From: Thermomonas brevis
Lineage (GTDB): Bacteria > Pseudomonadota > Gammaproteobacteria > Xanthomonadales > Xanthomonadaceae
Length of the DNA stretch: 64,000 nucleotides
Direction: 5' to 3'
Assembly: GCF_014395425.1 (NCBI RefSeq)
Contig: NZ_CP060711.1
Location: forward strand, 124,001-188,000
The translations under genes and the position numbers were made by a program. Each line of letters opens with the position of its first letter. The first letter of the stretch is position 1. Under the pieces are notes generated by a model. That model was not told the DNA's origin. It searched no databases and was given only the letters and a program-made list of their open reading frames with translations. Positions 50,699 through 59,771 of the stretch are shown piece by piece.

Positions 50699-52080
50699 CG
50701 CGCATCCTCCAGCCCAACGCGCTCCAGGTGCTCCGGAACGCGTGCGCGCCAGCCCAGCTCGCGCTGCACGCGCCCGCGCAACGTGTCGGCTGCATCGGGC
50801 TCGCCGTGGGTGAGGTAGACGACGCGCGGCGCGGACGGCGCGGTGCGCATCCAGTCCAGCAGTTCCCCGGCGTCGGCGTGGCCAGAAAAGCCTTCCAGCT
50901 GCACTACCTCGGCGCGAATGGGGACCTCGCGGCCAAACATGCGCAAGGTTCGCTTTCCTGCCGCCAGCGCGGCACCGCGTGTTCCGCCGGCCTGGTAGCC
51001 CGCGAGCAGGATCGCGTTTCGGTCATCCGGACCGAACGCCTCGATGTGGTGCAACACGCGCCCCCCGGTCGCCATCCCGCTGGCGGAGATGATGATCATC
51101 GGTCCGCGCTGGCGGTTGAGCGCCTTCGACTCTTCCACCGTGTTGACGAAGGTGGCCACGTCGAACATCCGCTGGCAGTCCTCTTCGGACACGTGGTGCT
51201 CGGAATGGTGGGCGTGGTAGTGCCGGGTCGCGTTGATCGCCATCGGGCTGTTGAGGTACACCGGCACGCGAGGGATCTCCTTGCGCTCACGCAGCCGGGC
51301 GATATGCAGCATGAGCGCCTGGGCGCGTCCGACAGCAAAGGCGGGGATGACGATAACGCCCCCGCGCGCGGCAACACGGCGGATGATCGGGGCCAATTCC
51401 GCTTCCTGGTCGATCGGGACGTGTTCGCGATTGCCGTAAGTGGACTCGCAGACCAGTACGTCGCAGGCGGGCAGGGGCGTCGGCGGATTCATCAGCGATT
51501 CCTGCTGCCGTCCCAAGTCGCCGCTGAAGTGCAGGCGCTGGCCCTGGACATCCAGGCTGACGTGGGCGGCGCCCAGGATGTGACCTGCGGGGTGGAAGCG
51601 CACCGTGAAGCCGGGCGCGACCTCGATGTCGCGTTCATGGTCATGTCCCTGCAGCTGCTTCAGGCTGCGACGGGCGTCATCTTCCGTATAGAGCGGTCGC
51701 GGCTCCTTGTGCTTCGAGTAGCCCTTGCGCGCGGCGTACTTCGCCTCTTCTTCCAGCAGGTGCCCGCTGTCGGGAAGCAGCAGTCCGCACAGCGCCACGC
51801 TGCCGTGGGTGCAGTGGATCCGGCCGCGGAACCCCTGCTTGACGAGTGCGGGCAGGTAGCCCGAATGGTCCAAGTGGGCGTGGGTCAGGATCACCGCATC
51901 GATTGATGCCGCGTCGACGGGAAACGGTGCCCAGTTGCGCTCGCGCAGCTGTTTGTAGCCCTGGAACAGGCCGCAGTCGACCAGCACGCGCTGGCCGTTG
52001 GCCTCGACCAGGTAGCGCGAGCCGGTGACTGTGCCCGCGGCGCCGAGGAAATGCAGGGTGGGGTTGGAAGACGCTGTCAT
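50695..52080 (-). CDS. MBL-fold/beta-CASP RNA-processing-type hydrolase
   Basis: The 461-residue protein has the metallo-beta-lactamase motif HAHLDHSGYLP after DAVILT. It also has VLVCESTYGNREH, HPAGHILGAAHVSLD, and beta-CASP motifs such as IIISASGMATGGRVLHHI and EGFSGHADAGELLDWM. These match the RNA exonuclease/CPSF-like group that degrades or trims RNA. As the first gene of the coupled set with AMP phosphorylase and PRPP synthase-like genes it could supply nucleotides from RNA, which is inference. Confidence 0.9.
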   Translation of the reverse strand: MTASSNPTLHFLGAAGTVTGSRYLVEANGQRVLVDCGLFQGYKQLRERNWAPFPVDAASIDAVILTHAHLDHSGYLPALVKQGFRGRIHCTHGSVALCGLLLPDSGHLLEEEAKYAARKGYSKHKEPRPLYTEDDARRSLKQLQGHDHERDIEVAPGFTVRFHPAGHILGAAHVSLDVQGQRLHFSGDLGRQQESLMNPPTPLPACDVLVCESTYGNREHVPIDQEAELAPIIRRVAARGGVIVIPAFAVGRAQALMLHIARLRERKEIPRVPVYLNSPMAINATRHYHAHHSEHHVSEEDCQRMFDVATFVNTVEESKALNRQRGPMIIISASGMATGGRVLHHIEAFGPDDRNAILLAGYQAGGTRGAALAAGKRTLRMFGREVPIRAEVVQLEGFSGHADAGELLDWMRTAPSAPRVVYLTHGEPDAADTLRGRVQRELGWRARVPEHLERVGLEDAR

Positions 52081-52160
52081 GACGTGACTCCTGTCTCGGA
52101 AGGAAGCGATTGCGGGAGGCGTTGGAAGGGCCGATGCGCATCCCCGTGCGACGCGCCTGG

Positions 52161-52574
52161 TCAGGGGCGAACGAGCTCCACCGTGTCGTTGACCTTGGGG
52201 CTGCCGGAGATCACTTCGGCATCCGCGTAGTGACCGTCGAACAGTTCAACGATCCGCACTTGGCCGACGTTTTCACGGCGGTAGCGTGGACCGCCGGTCC
52301 GCGAATGCCGGATGCGGCGCTTGTGCCGGATCACATCCAGCACCTGCCCGACCTGAGCGCCGTCGGCCTGTCCGACGCAGACGACGAGCGTTTCGTCCTG
52401 CTTCTCCAACACTTGGCCGCGCATCAGTACGTTGTGACGGAACCCACCTTCACTCGCCGAGGCGACACCCGGCAGTGCGAAGGCGAACAGAGCAGCCAAG
52501 GCCAGCGCGGCATGCCAGCGGCGGGGATACGTGCCTCGGGCCCTTGGGTGGGCAAGGTGCGTCGCGGGATTCAT
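52161..52574 (-). CDS. Secreted hypothetical protein of the copper island
   Basis: The 137-residue product has an N-terminal twin-arginine-like but probably Sec signal ([20 protein letters not shown]) cut near VASASEGG. The mature part ([40 protein letters not shown]) has a repeating beta-strand pattern like SH3-type or FlgT-like beta domains. Its ATG overlaps the P1B ATPase stop, so it is translated with that pump. Function is unknown. Confidence 0.7.
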   Translation of the reverse strand: MNPATHLAHPRARGTYPRRWHAALALAALFAFALPGVASASEGGFRHNVLMRGQVLEKQDETLVVCVGQADGAQVGQVLDVIRHKRRIRHSRTGGPRYRRENVGQVRIVELFDGHYADAEVISGSPKVNDTVELVRP

Positions 52575-54961
52575 GGCGTGGACTCCTTGGACTGGATGCG
52601 AGGGGAGGCGGCAACGTCCGCCAGTGGAAGGCGTTTGAGAAGCAAGGCATTGAGGGCCACGATCACCGAACTTCCCGACATCGACAGGGCGGCGATTTCC
52701 GGCGACAGCACGAACGGATAGAACACGCCGGCCGCGAGCGGGAAGGCCAGCACGTTGTAACCCACGGCCCAGCCGAGGTTCTGGTGCATCTTGCGCAGGG
52801 TGGCCCGGGCGATGGAGGTCGCGCGCACGACGTCGTAGGGGTCGCTGTGCATGAGCACGATGTCGGCGCTCTCGATGGCGACGTCCGTGCCGGCGCCGAT
52901 CGCGAAGCCGACGTCGGCCTGCGTCAGCGCCGGTGCGTCGTTGATGCCGTCGCCCACCATGCCGACCTTGAGGCCCTGCGACTGCAGCTTGATGACCTCG
53001 TCGGACTTGCCGCCAGGCAACACGTCTGCCAGCACGATGTCGATCCCCAGATCCTGAGCTACGCGTTCGGCGGTGGGGCGATTGTCGCCGGTGATCATCG
53101 CCACTTTGATGTTGCGACGATGCAGTTCGTCGATGGCGGCGCGCGAGGTCTCGCGGATCGCATCAGCGATGGCGAAGAAGCCCGCAAGCTCGCCGCCTAC
53201 CCCTGCATAGATCACGGTGCGACCCGCGCCGGTGAGGCGCGCGGCCTCCGCTTCCAGCACGGATAGATCGATTCCGTGTTCGACCATCAGGATGCGATTG
53301 CCCAGCAGGACCTGCACCCCGTCAACCACCCCGGTGGCGCCCTGGCCGTCGATGTTGGTGAAGGCCGTAGCGCGTTCGGCTGCCGGACCGGCGCGCTTGA
53401 GGATCGCTTGCGCCAGCGGGTGCTCCGAATGCGCCTCGACCGCAGCGGCCGTGGCCAGTAGCCGCTCCTGCGTCCAGCCCGGTGCGACCGCCATGTCGAC
53501 CACCTCCGGTGCACCGACCGTCAGGGTTCCAGTCTTGTCAAAGATCACAACGTCCAGCCGGGCGCTCTTCTCGATGGCTTCGGCGTGTTTGAACAGAATG
53601 CCGTGTCGAGCGCCCAGGCCCGTGCCGATCATGATCGCCATCGGGGTGGCCAAACCCAGTGCGTCGGGACAGGCAATGACGAAGACGGTGATCGTCAGCG
53701 TGAGCGCGAACATGAGCGGCTGTCCCAGCCACCAGAACCAGACCGCGAAGGTCAGCAGCCCGATCACGATCGCGGCCAGCACCAGCCACTGCGAAGCGCG
53801 GTCGGCGAGCAGTTGCGCAGGCGCCTTGGAGTTCTGTGCGGTCTGGACCAGCTTGATGATCTGCGCCAGCGCGGTATCGCTGCCGATCTTGGTGGCGGTG
53901 TAGGCAAATGCACCGCTCTTGTTGATCGATCCGCCGACAACGGAGGCCCCTGGGTCTTTGCGCACGGGCATCGACTCGCCGGTCAGCATGGATTCGTCGA
54001 CCTGGGAGCTGCCTTCAGCGACGGTGCCGTCGACGGGGATCTTCGCCCCCGGCCGCACCACGACCATATCGCCGACCAGGACTTCGGCGGTCGGGATGTC
54101 GAGCTCCTGTCCGTCACGGCGCACCACCGCGCGGGGCGGGGACAGCTTCAACAACGCCTTCATCGCGTCCGAAGCGCCGGCGCGTGCCCGCATCTCGAGC
54201 CAGTGGCCGAGCAGGACGAAGGTCAGCAGGACCGCCGAGGCCTCGTAGAAGTTCGGTCCGTCGAAGAAGAACGTCGACGCGATGCTGAACCCGTAGCCGG
54301 TGCCCACGCTCAGCAGCACCAGCACCGCCATGTCCAGCACGCCGCGGCGCAGCGAACGAATCGCCGCACTGAAGAACGGCCAGCCCGGATACAGCACGGC
54401 GCCGGTCGCCAGCAGGAACAACCAGACGTTCTCGCGCAGTCCAAACGGCACCGGCGGCGGCTCCATCAGGCCGCCCATGGGCGACCACACGAATACCGGG
54501 ATCGCGAAGGCGAGAGCGACCAGGAAGCGGCGGCCCATGTCGCGCGCCGCGGCGTGCAGATCGCTGCCGTGGTTCATGCCCGCATGGGCGTCGTGACCCC
54601 CGGCATCCTTGGCGTCATCGCCGTGGCCGGCGTGGGCGTCGGCAGGGTGCTCCGCGGTGGTACCCGGTCCGTGCCGGGCATGCGCAGCGTGGGCGTGCGC
54701 GCCTGCGCCCGGGCCGGCAGCGGGCATCGAGGCGTCGCATTGGAAGCCGCAGTCGCGGATCGCGGTGGCGACCGCGCCCGACGACAGGCGGGCCGGGTCG
54801 TAGGACACCTGCAGGGTCGCGGTGGCGAAATTCGCGATGGTGGCGTTGACTCCGGGCAACGCGGCTACGGCCCTCTCCAGCGTGCGCGCGCAGCCGGCAC
54901 TCACCATGTCGCCGATGGGCCAGGTGCGCGTGCGCACTGGCGGTTCGTGGACGTGTGTCAT
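52571..54961 (-). CDS. P1B-type metal ATPase with CPD motif and degenerate HMA domain
   Basis: The 796-residue pump has an N-terminal HMA-like domain (about residues 8-75) in which the usual GMxCxxC reads DMVSAGC, leaving one cysteine. A His-rich linker follows ([31 protein letters not shown]). The transmembrane motif is [13 protein letters not shown], with Asp where CopA has Cys and CopB has His. Catalytic motifs [19 protein letters not shown] and [13 protein letters not shown] are intact. It overlaps the ICMT-family gene by four bases. Copper or a related metal is likely from the neighbourhood, but the CPD motif leaves specificity open. Confidence 0.9.
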   Translation of the reverse strand: MTHVHEPPVRTRTWPIGDMVSAGCARTLERAVAALPGVNATIANFATATLQVSYDPARLSSGAVATAIRDCGFQCDASMPAAGPGAGAHAHAAHARHGPGTTAEHPADAHAGHGDDAKDAGGHDAHAGMNHGSDLHAAARDMGRRFLVALAFAIPVFVWSPMGGLMEPPPVPFGLRENVWLFLLATGAVLYPGWPFFSAAIRSLRRGVLDMAVLVLLSVGTGYGFSIASTFFFDGPNFYEASAVLLTFVLLGHWLEMRARAGASDAMKALLKLSPPRAVVRRDGQELDIPTAEVLVGDMVVVRPGAKIPVDGTVAEGSSQVDESMLTGESMPVRKDPGASVVGGSINKSGAFAYTATKIGSDTALAQIIKLVQTAQNSKAPAQLLADRASQWLVLAAIVIGLLTFAVWFWWLGQPLMFALTLTITVFVIACPDALGLATPMAIMIGTGLGARHGILFKHAEAIEKSARLDVVIFDKTGTLTVGAPEVVDMAVAPGWTQERLLATAAAVEAHSEHPLAQAILKRAGPAAERATAFTNIDGQGATGVVDGVQVLLGNRILMVEHGIDLSVLEAEAARLTGAGRTVIYAGVGGELAGFFAIADAIRETSRAAIDELHRRNIKVAMITGDNRPTAERVAQDLGIDIVLADVLPGGKSDEVIKLQSQGLKVGMVGDGINDAPALTQADVGFAIGAGTDVAIESADIVLMHSDPYDVVRATSIARATLRKMHQNLGWAVGYNVLAFPLAAGVFYPFVLSPEIAALSMSGSSVIVALNALLLKRLPLADVAASPRIQSKESTP

Positions 54962-55623
54962 CGGACTTCTCCCTGGGATGGGGCGGGGCCGCGCCTGCGT
55001 CGCGGAATGAAGGCCGGCACCTGCTGCATGTAGCGGACGTACTCGTCGCCGAAGCGGCCCAGGCAGTCCTTTTCCTCACGGCGCGCCAGGCGGGCATAGG
55101 CCCACACGAGCACCGGATAGCTGGCGAGCGTGAGCAGCGTGGGCCACTGCAGCAGGAAACCGGTCAGCACCAACACGAAAGCGACGTACTGCGGGTGGCG
55201 CATGCGCGCATACACGCCGTCTCGGGCCATCCGGCCCTCACGCTGCGCCCGATACAACACTGGCCAGGCGGCCGACAGCAGCCAGAAGCCACCGCCGATC
55301 AGGACGAAGCTCGCCATGTGGAATGGACCAAAATGCGGATTGGCGCGCCAGCCGAACCACATCTCCAGCAGATGGCCCGCGTCATGGCTGAGCCAGTTCA
55401 CTTGCGGATAATTGGCACTGAGCCACCCGCCCAGGACGTACAACGTCAGCGGGAAGCCATACATTTCCGCGAACAGGGCCACGACGAAGGCGGAGAACAT
55501 CCCGAACCCCCGCCAGTCCCAGCGGGTCAAGGGCTTGTAGAAGCTCCAGGCGAAGAAGATGAAGAACGCGGTGTTGATGGCGGCCAGCAGCCAAAGGCCG
55601 TAGCCGGAGTCGGGTGCCTGCAT
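54958..55623 (-). CDS. Isoprenylcysteine methyltransferase (ICMT)-family membrane protein
   Basis: The 221-residue product has five or so hydrophobic segments ([78 protein letters not shown]). It also has the C-terminal cofactor-binding signature [16 protein letters not shown] and [20 protein letters not shown], as in ICMT/phospholipid methyltransferase families. Bacterial members occur in metal islands without a proven substrate. It overlaps the CPD-type pump by four bases and follows the DUF2933 gene by one base. Confidence 0.85.
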   Translation of the reverse strand: MQAPDSGYGLWLLAAINTAFFIFFAWSFYKPLTRWDWRGFGMFSAFVVALFAEMYGFPLTLYVLGGWLSANYPQVNWLSHDAGHLLEMWFGWRANPHFGPFHMASFVLIGGGFWLLSAAWPVLYRAQREGRMARDGVYARMRHPQYVAFVLVLTGFLLQWPTLLTLASYPVLVWAYARLARREEKDCLGRFGDEYVRYMQQVPAFIPRRRRGPAPSQGEVR

Positions 55624-55624
55624 G

Positions 55625-55939
55625 TCAGTGCCCTCCGTTCGAGGTGTCGGACGTTTCGTCGTTCAGTGCCCGCTTGCTACGGCTCTCATGCTGGCCATGG
55701 GGTGTGTCGTCGGCATTGCCGTCGCGCCCATGACTTCCGGAACCTCCATGACCGCCATGCCCCTTGTGCATGAACACATGCATCAAGGGACATAGCAGCA
55801 GGATGGCCAGGGGCAACCAGCGAAGAGTCCCCCCAAGGTGGGCGCGGTGCTCGACGGCGAGATAGAACACGGCCAGCGCCAGGAAGATCCAGAAGACCCA
55901 GCGTCGGGAGCCTGAGGGGGCAGGACTGGAGGCTGTCAT
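55625..55939 (-). CDS. DUF2933 family small membrane protein
   Basis: The 104-residue protein has two hydrophobic segments (WVFWIFLALAVFYLAVEH and WLPLAILLLCPLMHVFMHKG). Between the second and the C-terminus lies the family hallmark CPLMHVFMHKGHGGHGG, a His-rich tail that may bind metal. DUF2933 proteins are common in copper islands. Its ATG overlaps the merR stop. Confidence 0.85.
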   Translation of the reverse strand: MTASSPAPSGSRRWVFWIFLALAVFYLAVEHRAHLGGTLRWLPLAILLLCPLMHVFMHKGHGGHGGSGSHGRDGNADDTPHGQHESRSKRALNDETSDTSNGGH

Positions 55940-56448
55940 GGCAAATTCTCCTCTGTGGGGCGGCGTCCAAGAAGTCGCCGCGGGGTGGACTTGACGAACC
56001 CGCCGCCTTCAGCAGCGGCAACAGATTCGATCAATGCGCAGACTTCGTTGCCAGTTGGAATGGAGTCCGGCAGCGAAGCCCAGGCGCGCACGGCATGCTC
56101 CATCCGTCCGTGCATGGCGAGCAGCGTGTCCAGCTGGTGACGGGTGTCGTCGAGCCTGCGTCGGATGATGTCCCTCACCAGTGGGCAAGGGCTGTGCCGC
56201 AGCAGGCTGTGGTGGATGATTTCCTCGATTTCCCCCAGCGTGAAGCCAAGGTGTTGCGCCGTGCGAATGAAGTGCAGGCGAAGGAGCTCCGAGGTGGAGA
56301 ACAACTGGTAGCCGCCCTCGGTATGCGTGGCCGCTTGCAACAGACCGCGCCGCAGGTAGTTGCGCACCACATGCACCGTGACATCGCCCTGCCGTGCCAG
56401 CTGGCGGACCGTCATCAGCGGCAGCGTCACTTCTTCCTTGGTCGTCAT
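55936..56448 (-). CDS. MerR-family metal-responsive regulator
   Basis: The 170-residue protein has an N-terminal winged helix-turn-helix (LMTVRQLARQGDVTVHVVRN, LRRGLLQAATHTEGGYQLFS) and a dimerisation helix (RRRLDDTRHQLDTLLAMHGR). Cysteines in RHSPCPLVRDIIRR and NEVCALIES are placed as in metal sensors of the ZntR/CueR group. It heads the leftward genes and has a 19-bp-spacer promoter just upstream. The inducer is probably a metal ion, likely copper. Confidence 0.88.
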   Translation of the reverse strand: MTTKEEVTLPLMTVRQLARQGDVTVHVVRNYLRRGLLQAATHTEGGYQLFSTSELLRLHFIRTAQHLGFTLGEIEEIIHHSLLRHSPCPLVRDIIRRRLDDTRHQLDTLLAMHGRMEHAVRAWASLPDSIPTGNEVCALIESVAAAEGGGFVKSTPRRLLGRRPTEENLP

Positions 56449-56475
56449 CGGCTTGCTCCCGGCGAGGTGTTGATC

Positions 56476-56506
56476 AGGCTAGACCTGTGTCTCGCACACA
56501 GGTCAA
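56476..56506 (-). promoter_or_regulatory. MerR-type promoter/operator upstream of merR
   Basis: On the minus strand TTGACC (56506-56501) and TAGCCT (56481-56476) are separated by 19 bases, the long spacer typical of MerR-controlled promoters. The spacer carries the inverted repeat GACCTGTGT/ACACAGGTC (56482-56490 and 56496-56504), the likely operator. It lies about 28 bases before the merR ATG and should drive merR and the downstream copper genes. Confidence 0.82.
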
Positions 56507-56620
56507 CCGGCCTTGCGGTGGGCGAAGCCAGTAACGCGCGAATTGGCCGTAGACGGACGGATGTTCGCGGCCACAGTTGCATGAACCGTCGGTCCCTGCC
56601 TGCGTTGAACGGCCCCATCA

Positions 56621-59600
56621 CTACTTCTCCTTGGGTAGTGCGGAGGAGGGGTGCGGCTTCCTGGCCAGTTGCCGCTGCTTGATCAGCGAGTACAGCGCCG
56701 GAATCACCGCCAACGTCAGGATGGTCGACGAGACCATCCCGCCCACCATCGGTGCGGCGATGCGGCGCATGACCTCGGAGCCGGTGCCGCTGCTCCACAT
56801 GATCGGCAGCAAGCCGGCCATGATCGCGACCACGGTCATCATCTTCGGGCGCACGCGGTCGACCGCGCCTTCAATGATCGCTTCGCGCAGGTCCCGTGCA
56901 TCCAGCGGGCGGCCTTCGGCCTGCCGCTGCGCGGCACGCGCCTCGAGCGCGTGGTCGAGGTAGATCAACATAATCACGCCGGTTTCCGCGGCGACGCCAG
57001 CCAGCGCGATGAAGCCCACGATCACCGCGACGCTGACGTTGTAGTCGAGCATCCACATCAGCCAGATGCCGCCGACGAGCGCGAAAGGCACCGACAGCAT
57101 CACGATCAGCGACTCGGTGACGCGGCGGAAGTTGAGGTACAGCAGCAGGAAAATCAGCGCCAGGGTCACCGGGATGACGACGCGCATCTTCTCGGCGGCA
57201 CGCTGCATGTACTCGTACTGCCCGCTCCAGGAGACGTAGTAGCCCGGCGGGAACTGCACCCGCTCGGCGACCGCATCCTGCGCCGCCTTCACGTAGCGGC
57301 CCAAGTCGCTTTCGCGCGTATCGACGTAGATGTAGGCGGCCAGCATCGCGTTCTCAGTGCGGATGCTCGGCGCCCCCTTCTTAACTTCGATCTGCGCCAG
57401 CTCACCCAATGGCACCTGGGCGCCGCCGGGCACCGGGACCAGCACCTGGGTGCCGATCCGGTGCGGATCGTCGCGCAGTTCGCGCGGATAGCGCACGATC
57501 GCGCTGAAGCGCTCGCGTCCCTGGAGGATGGTGGAGACCATCTCGCCGCCCAGCGCGGCCGCCACCAGGTCCTGCACCTCACCCAGGCTAACGCCGTACT
57601 GGGCCAGGCTGCCGAGGTCCGGGACGACATCCAGATAGTACGCCCCGGTCAGACGTTCAGCGAAGGCGCTGGTCGTTCCTGGCACGCCGCGCACGACCCC
57701 TTCGATCTCGGTCGCCAAGGCGTCCAACTGCTCCAGGTCGTTGCCGAACACCTTGATCCCCACCGGCGTGCGGATGCCGGTGGCCAGCATGTCGGTGCGT
57801 GCCTTGATCGGCATGGTCCAGGAGTTGGCGACGCCGGGGAACTTCAGCGCCGCGTCCAACTCGGCGATGAGCTTGTCGGTGGTCATGCCGTCGCGCCACT
57901 GGTCCTCGGGCTTGAGGTTGATGACCGTCTCGAACATCTCCAGCGGCGCCGGGTCGGTCGCGGTCAGGGCACGACCGGCCTTGCCGAAGACCGACTCCAC
58001 CTCCGGGAAGCTCTTGATGATCCGGTCCTGCTGCTGCAACAGCTCAGAGGCCTTGGTCACCGACATGCCAGGCAACGAAGCAGGCATGTATAGGAGCGTG
58101 CCCTCGTTGAGGGTCGGCATGAACTCACTTCCCACGCGCGATGCCGGCCACAGGCTGGCAAACAGCGCGACGAGCGCGAGGAGGATCGTCGCCACGCGGT
58201 GCCGCAGCACGATGTCGATCGCGGGCCGGTAGGCTGCGATCAGGAACCGGTTCACCGGGTTCTTGTGCTCGGGAACGATCTTGCCTCGAACGAACAGGAG
58301 CATCAGCACCGGGACTAGTGTCACAGATAGCAGCGCGCCACCGGCCATCGCGAACGTCTTGGTGAACGCCAGTGGCTTGAATAGACGTCCTTCCTGCGCC
58401 TCGAGCGCGAACACCGGCAGGAACGAGACGGTGATGATCAACAGGCTGAAGAACAGCGCCGGCCCGACCTCGCGGCAGGCGTCGATGATCAGCTGGATAC
58501 GGCTGCGGGAGCCATCGTCGCGTTCGATGTGCTTGTGCGCGTTCTCGATCATCACGATCGCCGCGTCGACCATCACGCCGATCGAGATCGCGATGCCGCC
58601 CAGGCTCATGATGTTGGAATTCATGCCGAGCGCACGCATCGCGATGACCGCGATCAGCACGCCGACGGGCAGCATGACGATCGCGACCAGCGCGCTGCGC
58701 GCATGGAACAGGAACACCAGGCACACCAGCGCGACGATCAGGCTCTCCTCGATCAGTGTCATGCGCAGGGTTTTGATGGCGCGCTTGATCAGATCGGAGC
58801 GGTCGTAGACCGCCTGGATGCTGACCCCTTCGGGAAGACCGCTTGCAAGCTGGGTGATCTTGTCCTTGAGGCCTCCGATCACGGCCAGCGCGTTCTCGCC
58901 GTAGCGGGCGATAGCGATGCCGGCCACCACATCGCCTTCGCCGTCGAGGTCGGCGATGCCACGGCGCTCGTCGGGCACGAGTTCCACCCGCGCGACATCG
59001 CCGATGAGCACCGGCGCTCCACTCTCCGCGCGCAGAACCAGGTTCTCGATGTCCTCGATGCCTCGCAGGTAGCCACGGCCCCGCACCATGTACTCGGTCT
59101 CGGCCATCTCGATCACGCGGCCGCCAACGTCGCGGTTGCTTGCAGCGATCACCTCCGACACCCGCGAGATCGGAATGTCGAACTCGCGCAGCCGGACCGG
59201 ATCGACGGTGATCGAATACTGGCGCACGAAGCCGCCGACGCTGGCGATCTCGGCCACGCCGGGCGCGGTGTTGAGCTGGAAGCGCAGGTACCAGTCCTGC
59301 ATGGCGCGCAGTTCGTCCAGTGAGTGGCGGTCGCTTTTGAGCACGTACTGGTAGACCCAGCCCACGCCCGTGGCGTCGGGGCCCAGTGCGGGTGCCACGC
59401 CGGCCGGGAGGTTCTTCGACGCAACGTTCAGATTCTCGAGCACGCGCGAGCGCGCCCAGTACAGATCCGTCCCTTCCTCGAATATGACGTAGATGAAGGA
59501 CGCGCCGAAGAATGAGAAGCCGCGGACGTCCTTCGACTTGGGCACTGTGAGCAGGGCGCTGGTCAGTGGGTAGGTCACCTGGTCCTCGACCACCTGGGGC

Positions 59601-59770
59601 GCTTGCCCCGGGTACTCGGTAAACACGATCACCTGGACATCCGACAGGTCCGGTTGCGCGTCCAGCGGGGTCTTCATCAGCGCGTAGATGCCGCCGGCAA
59701 CGATCGCCAGCGTCATCAGCAGCACCAGGAAGACGTTGCGCACCGACCATTCAACGAGACGGCCAAGCAT
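56621..59770 (-). CDS. cusA: CusA/CzcA-family RND efflux pump
   Basis: The 1049-residue inner-membrane pump matches heavy-metal RND proteins in length. Landmarks are the N-terminal helix VFLVLLMTLAIVAGGIYALM, PDLSDVQVIVFTEYPGQAPQ and the proton-relay region SIGVMVDAAIVMIENAHKHI. RVGSEFMPTLNEGTLLYMP and GVAAETGVIMLIYLDHALEA are also family features. Methionine pairs and the HME signature point to monovalent ions such as Cu(I)/Ag(I), or to divalent ions, without certainty. It lies one base after the adaptor gene. The silver/copper symbol is a best guess. Confidence 0.93.
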   Translation of the reverse strand: MLGRLVEWSVRNVFLVLLMTLAIVAGGIYALMKTPLDAQPDLSDVQVIVFTEYPGQAPQVVEDQVTYPLTSALLTVPKSKDVRGFSFFGASFIYVIFEEGTDLYWARSRVLENLNVASKNLPAGVAPALGPDATGVGWVYQYVLKSDRHSLDELRAMQDWYLRFQLNTAPGVAEIASVGGFVRQYSITVDPVRLREFDIPISRVSEVIAASNRDVGGRVIEMAETEYMVRGRGYLRGIEDIENLVLRAESGAPVLIGDVARVELVPDERRGIADLDGEGDVVAGIAIARYGENALAVIGGLKDKITQLASGLPEGVSIQAVYDRSDLIKRAIKTLRMTLIEESLIVALVCLVFLFHARSALVAIVMLPVGVLIAVIAMRALGMNSNIMSLGGIAISIGVMVDAAIVMIENAHKHIERDDGSRSRIQLIIDACREVGPALFFSLLIITVSFLPVFALEAQEGRLFKPLAFTKTFAMAGGALLSVTLVPVLMLLFVRGKIVPEHKNPVNRFLIAAYRPAIDIVLRHRVATILLALVALFASLWPASRVGSEFMPTLNEGTLLYMPASLPGMSVTKASELLQQQDRIIKSFPEVESVFGKAGRALTATDPAPLEMFETVINLKPEDQWRDGMTTDKLIAELDAALKFPGVANSWTMPIKARTDMLATGIRTPVGIKVFGNDLEQLDALATEIEGVVRGVPGTTSAFAERLTGAYYLDVVPDLGSLAQYGVSLGEVQDLVAAALGGEMVSTILQGRERFSAIVRYPRELRDDPHRIGTQVLVPVPGGAQVPLGELAQIEVKKGAPSIRTENAMLAAYIYVDTRESDLGRYVKAAQDAVAERVQFPPGYYVSWSGQYEYMQRAAEKMRVVIPVTLALIFLLLYLNFRRVTESLIVMLSVPFALVGGIWLMWMLDYNVSVAVIVGFIALAGVAAETGVIMLIYLDHALEARAAQRQAEGRPLDARDLREAIIEGAVDRVRPKMMTVVAIMAGLLPIMWSSGTGSEVMRRIAAPMVGGMVSSTILTLAVIPALYSLIKQRQLARKPHPSSALPKEK

Positions 59771-59771
59771 G

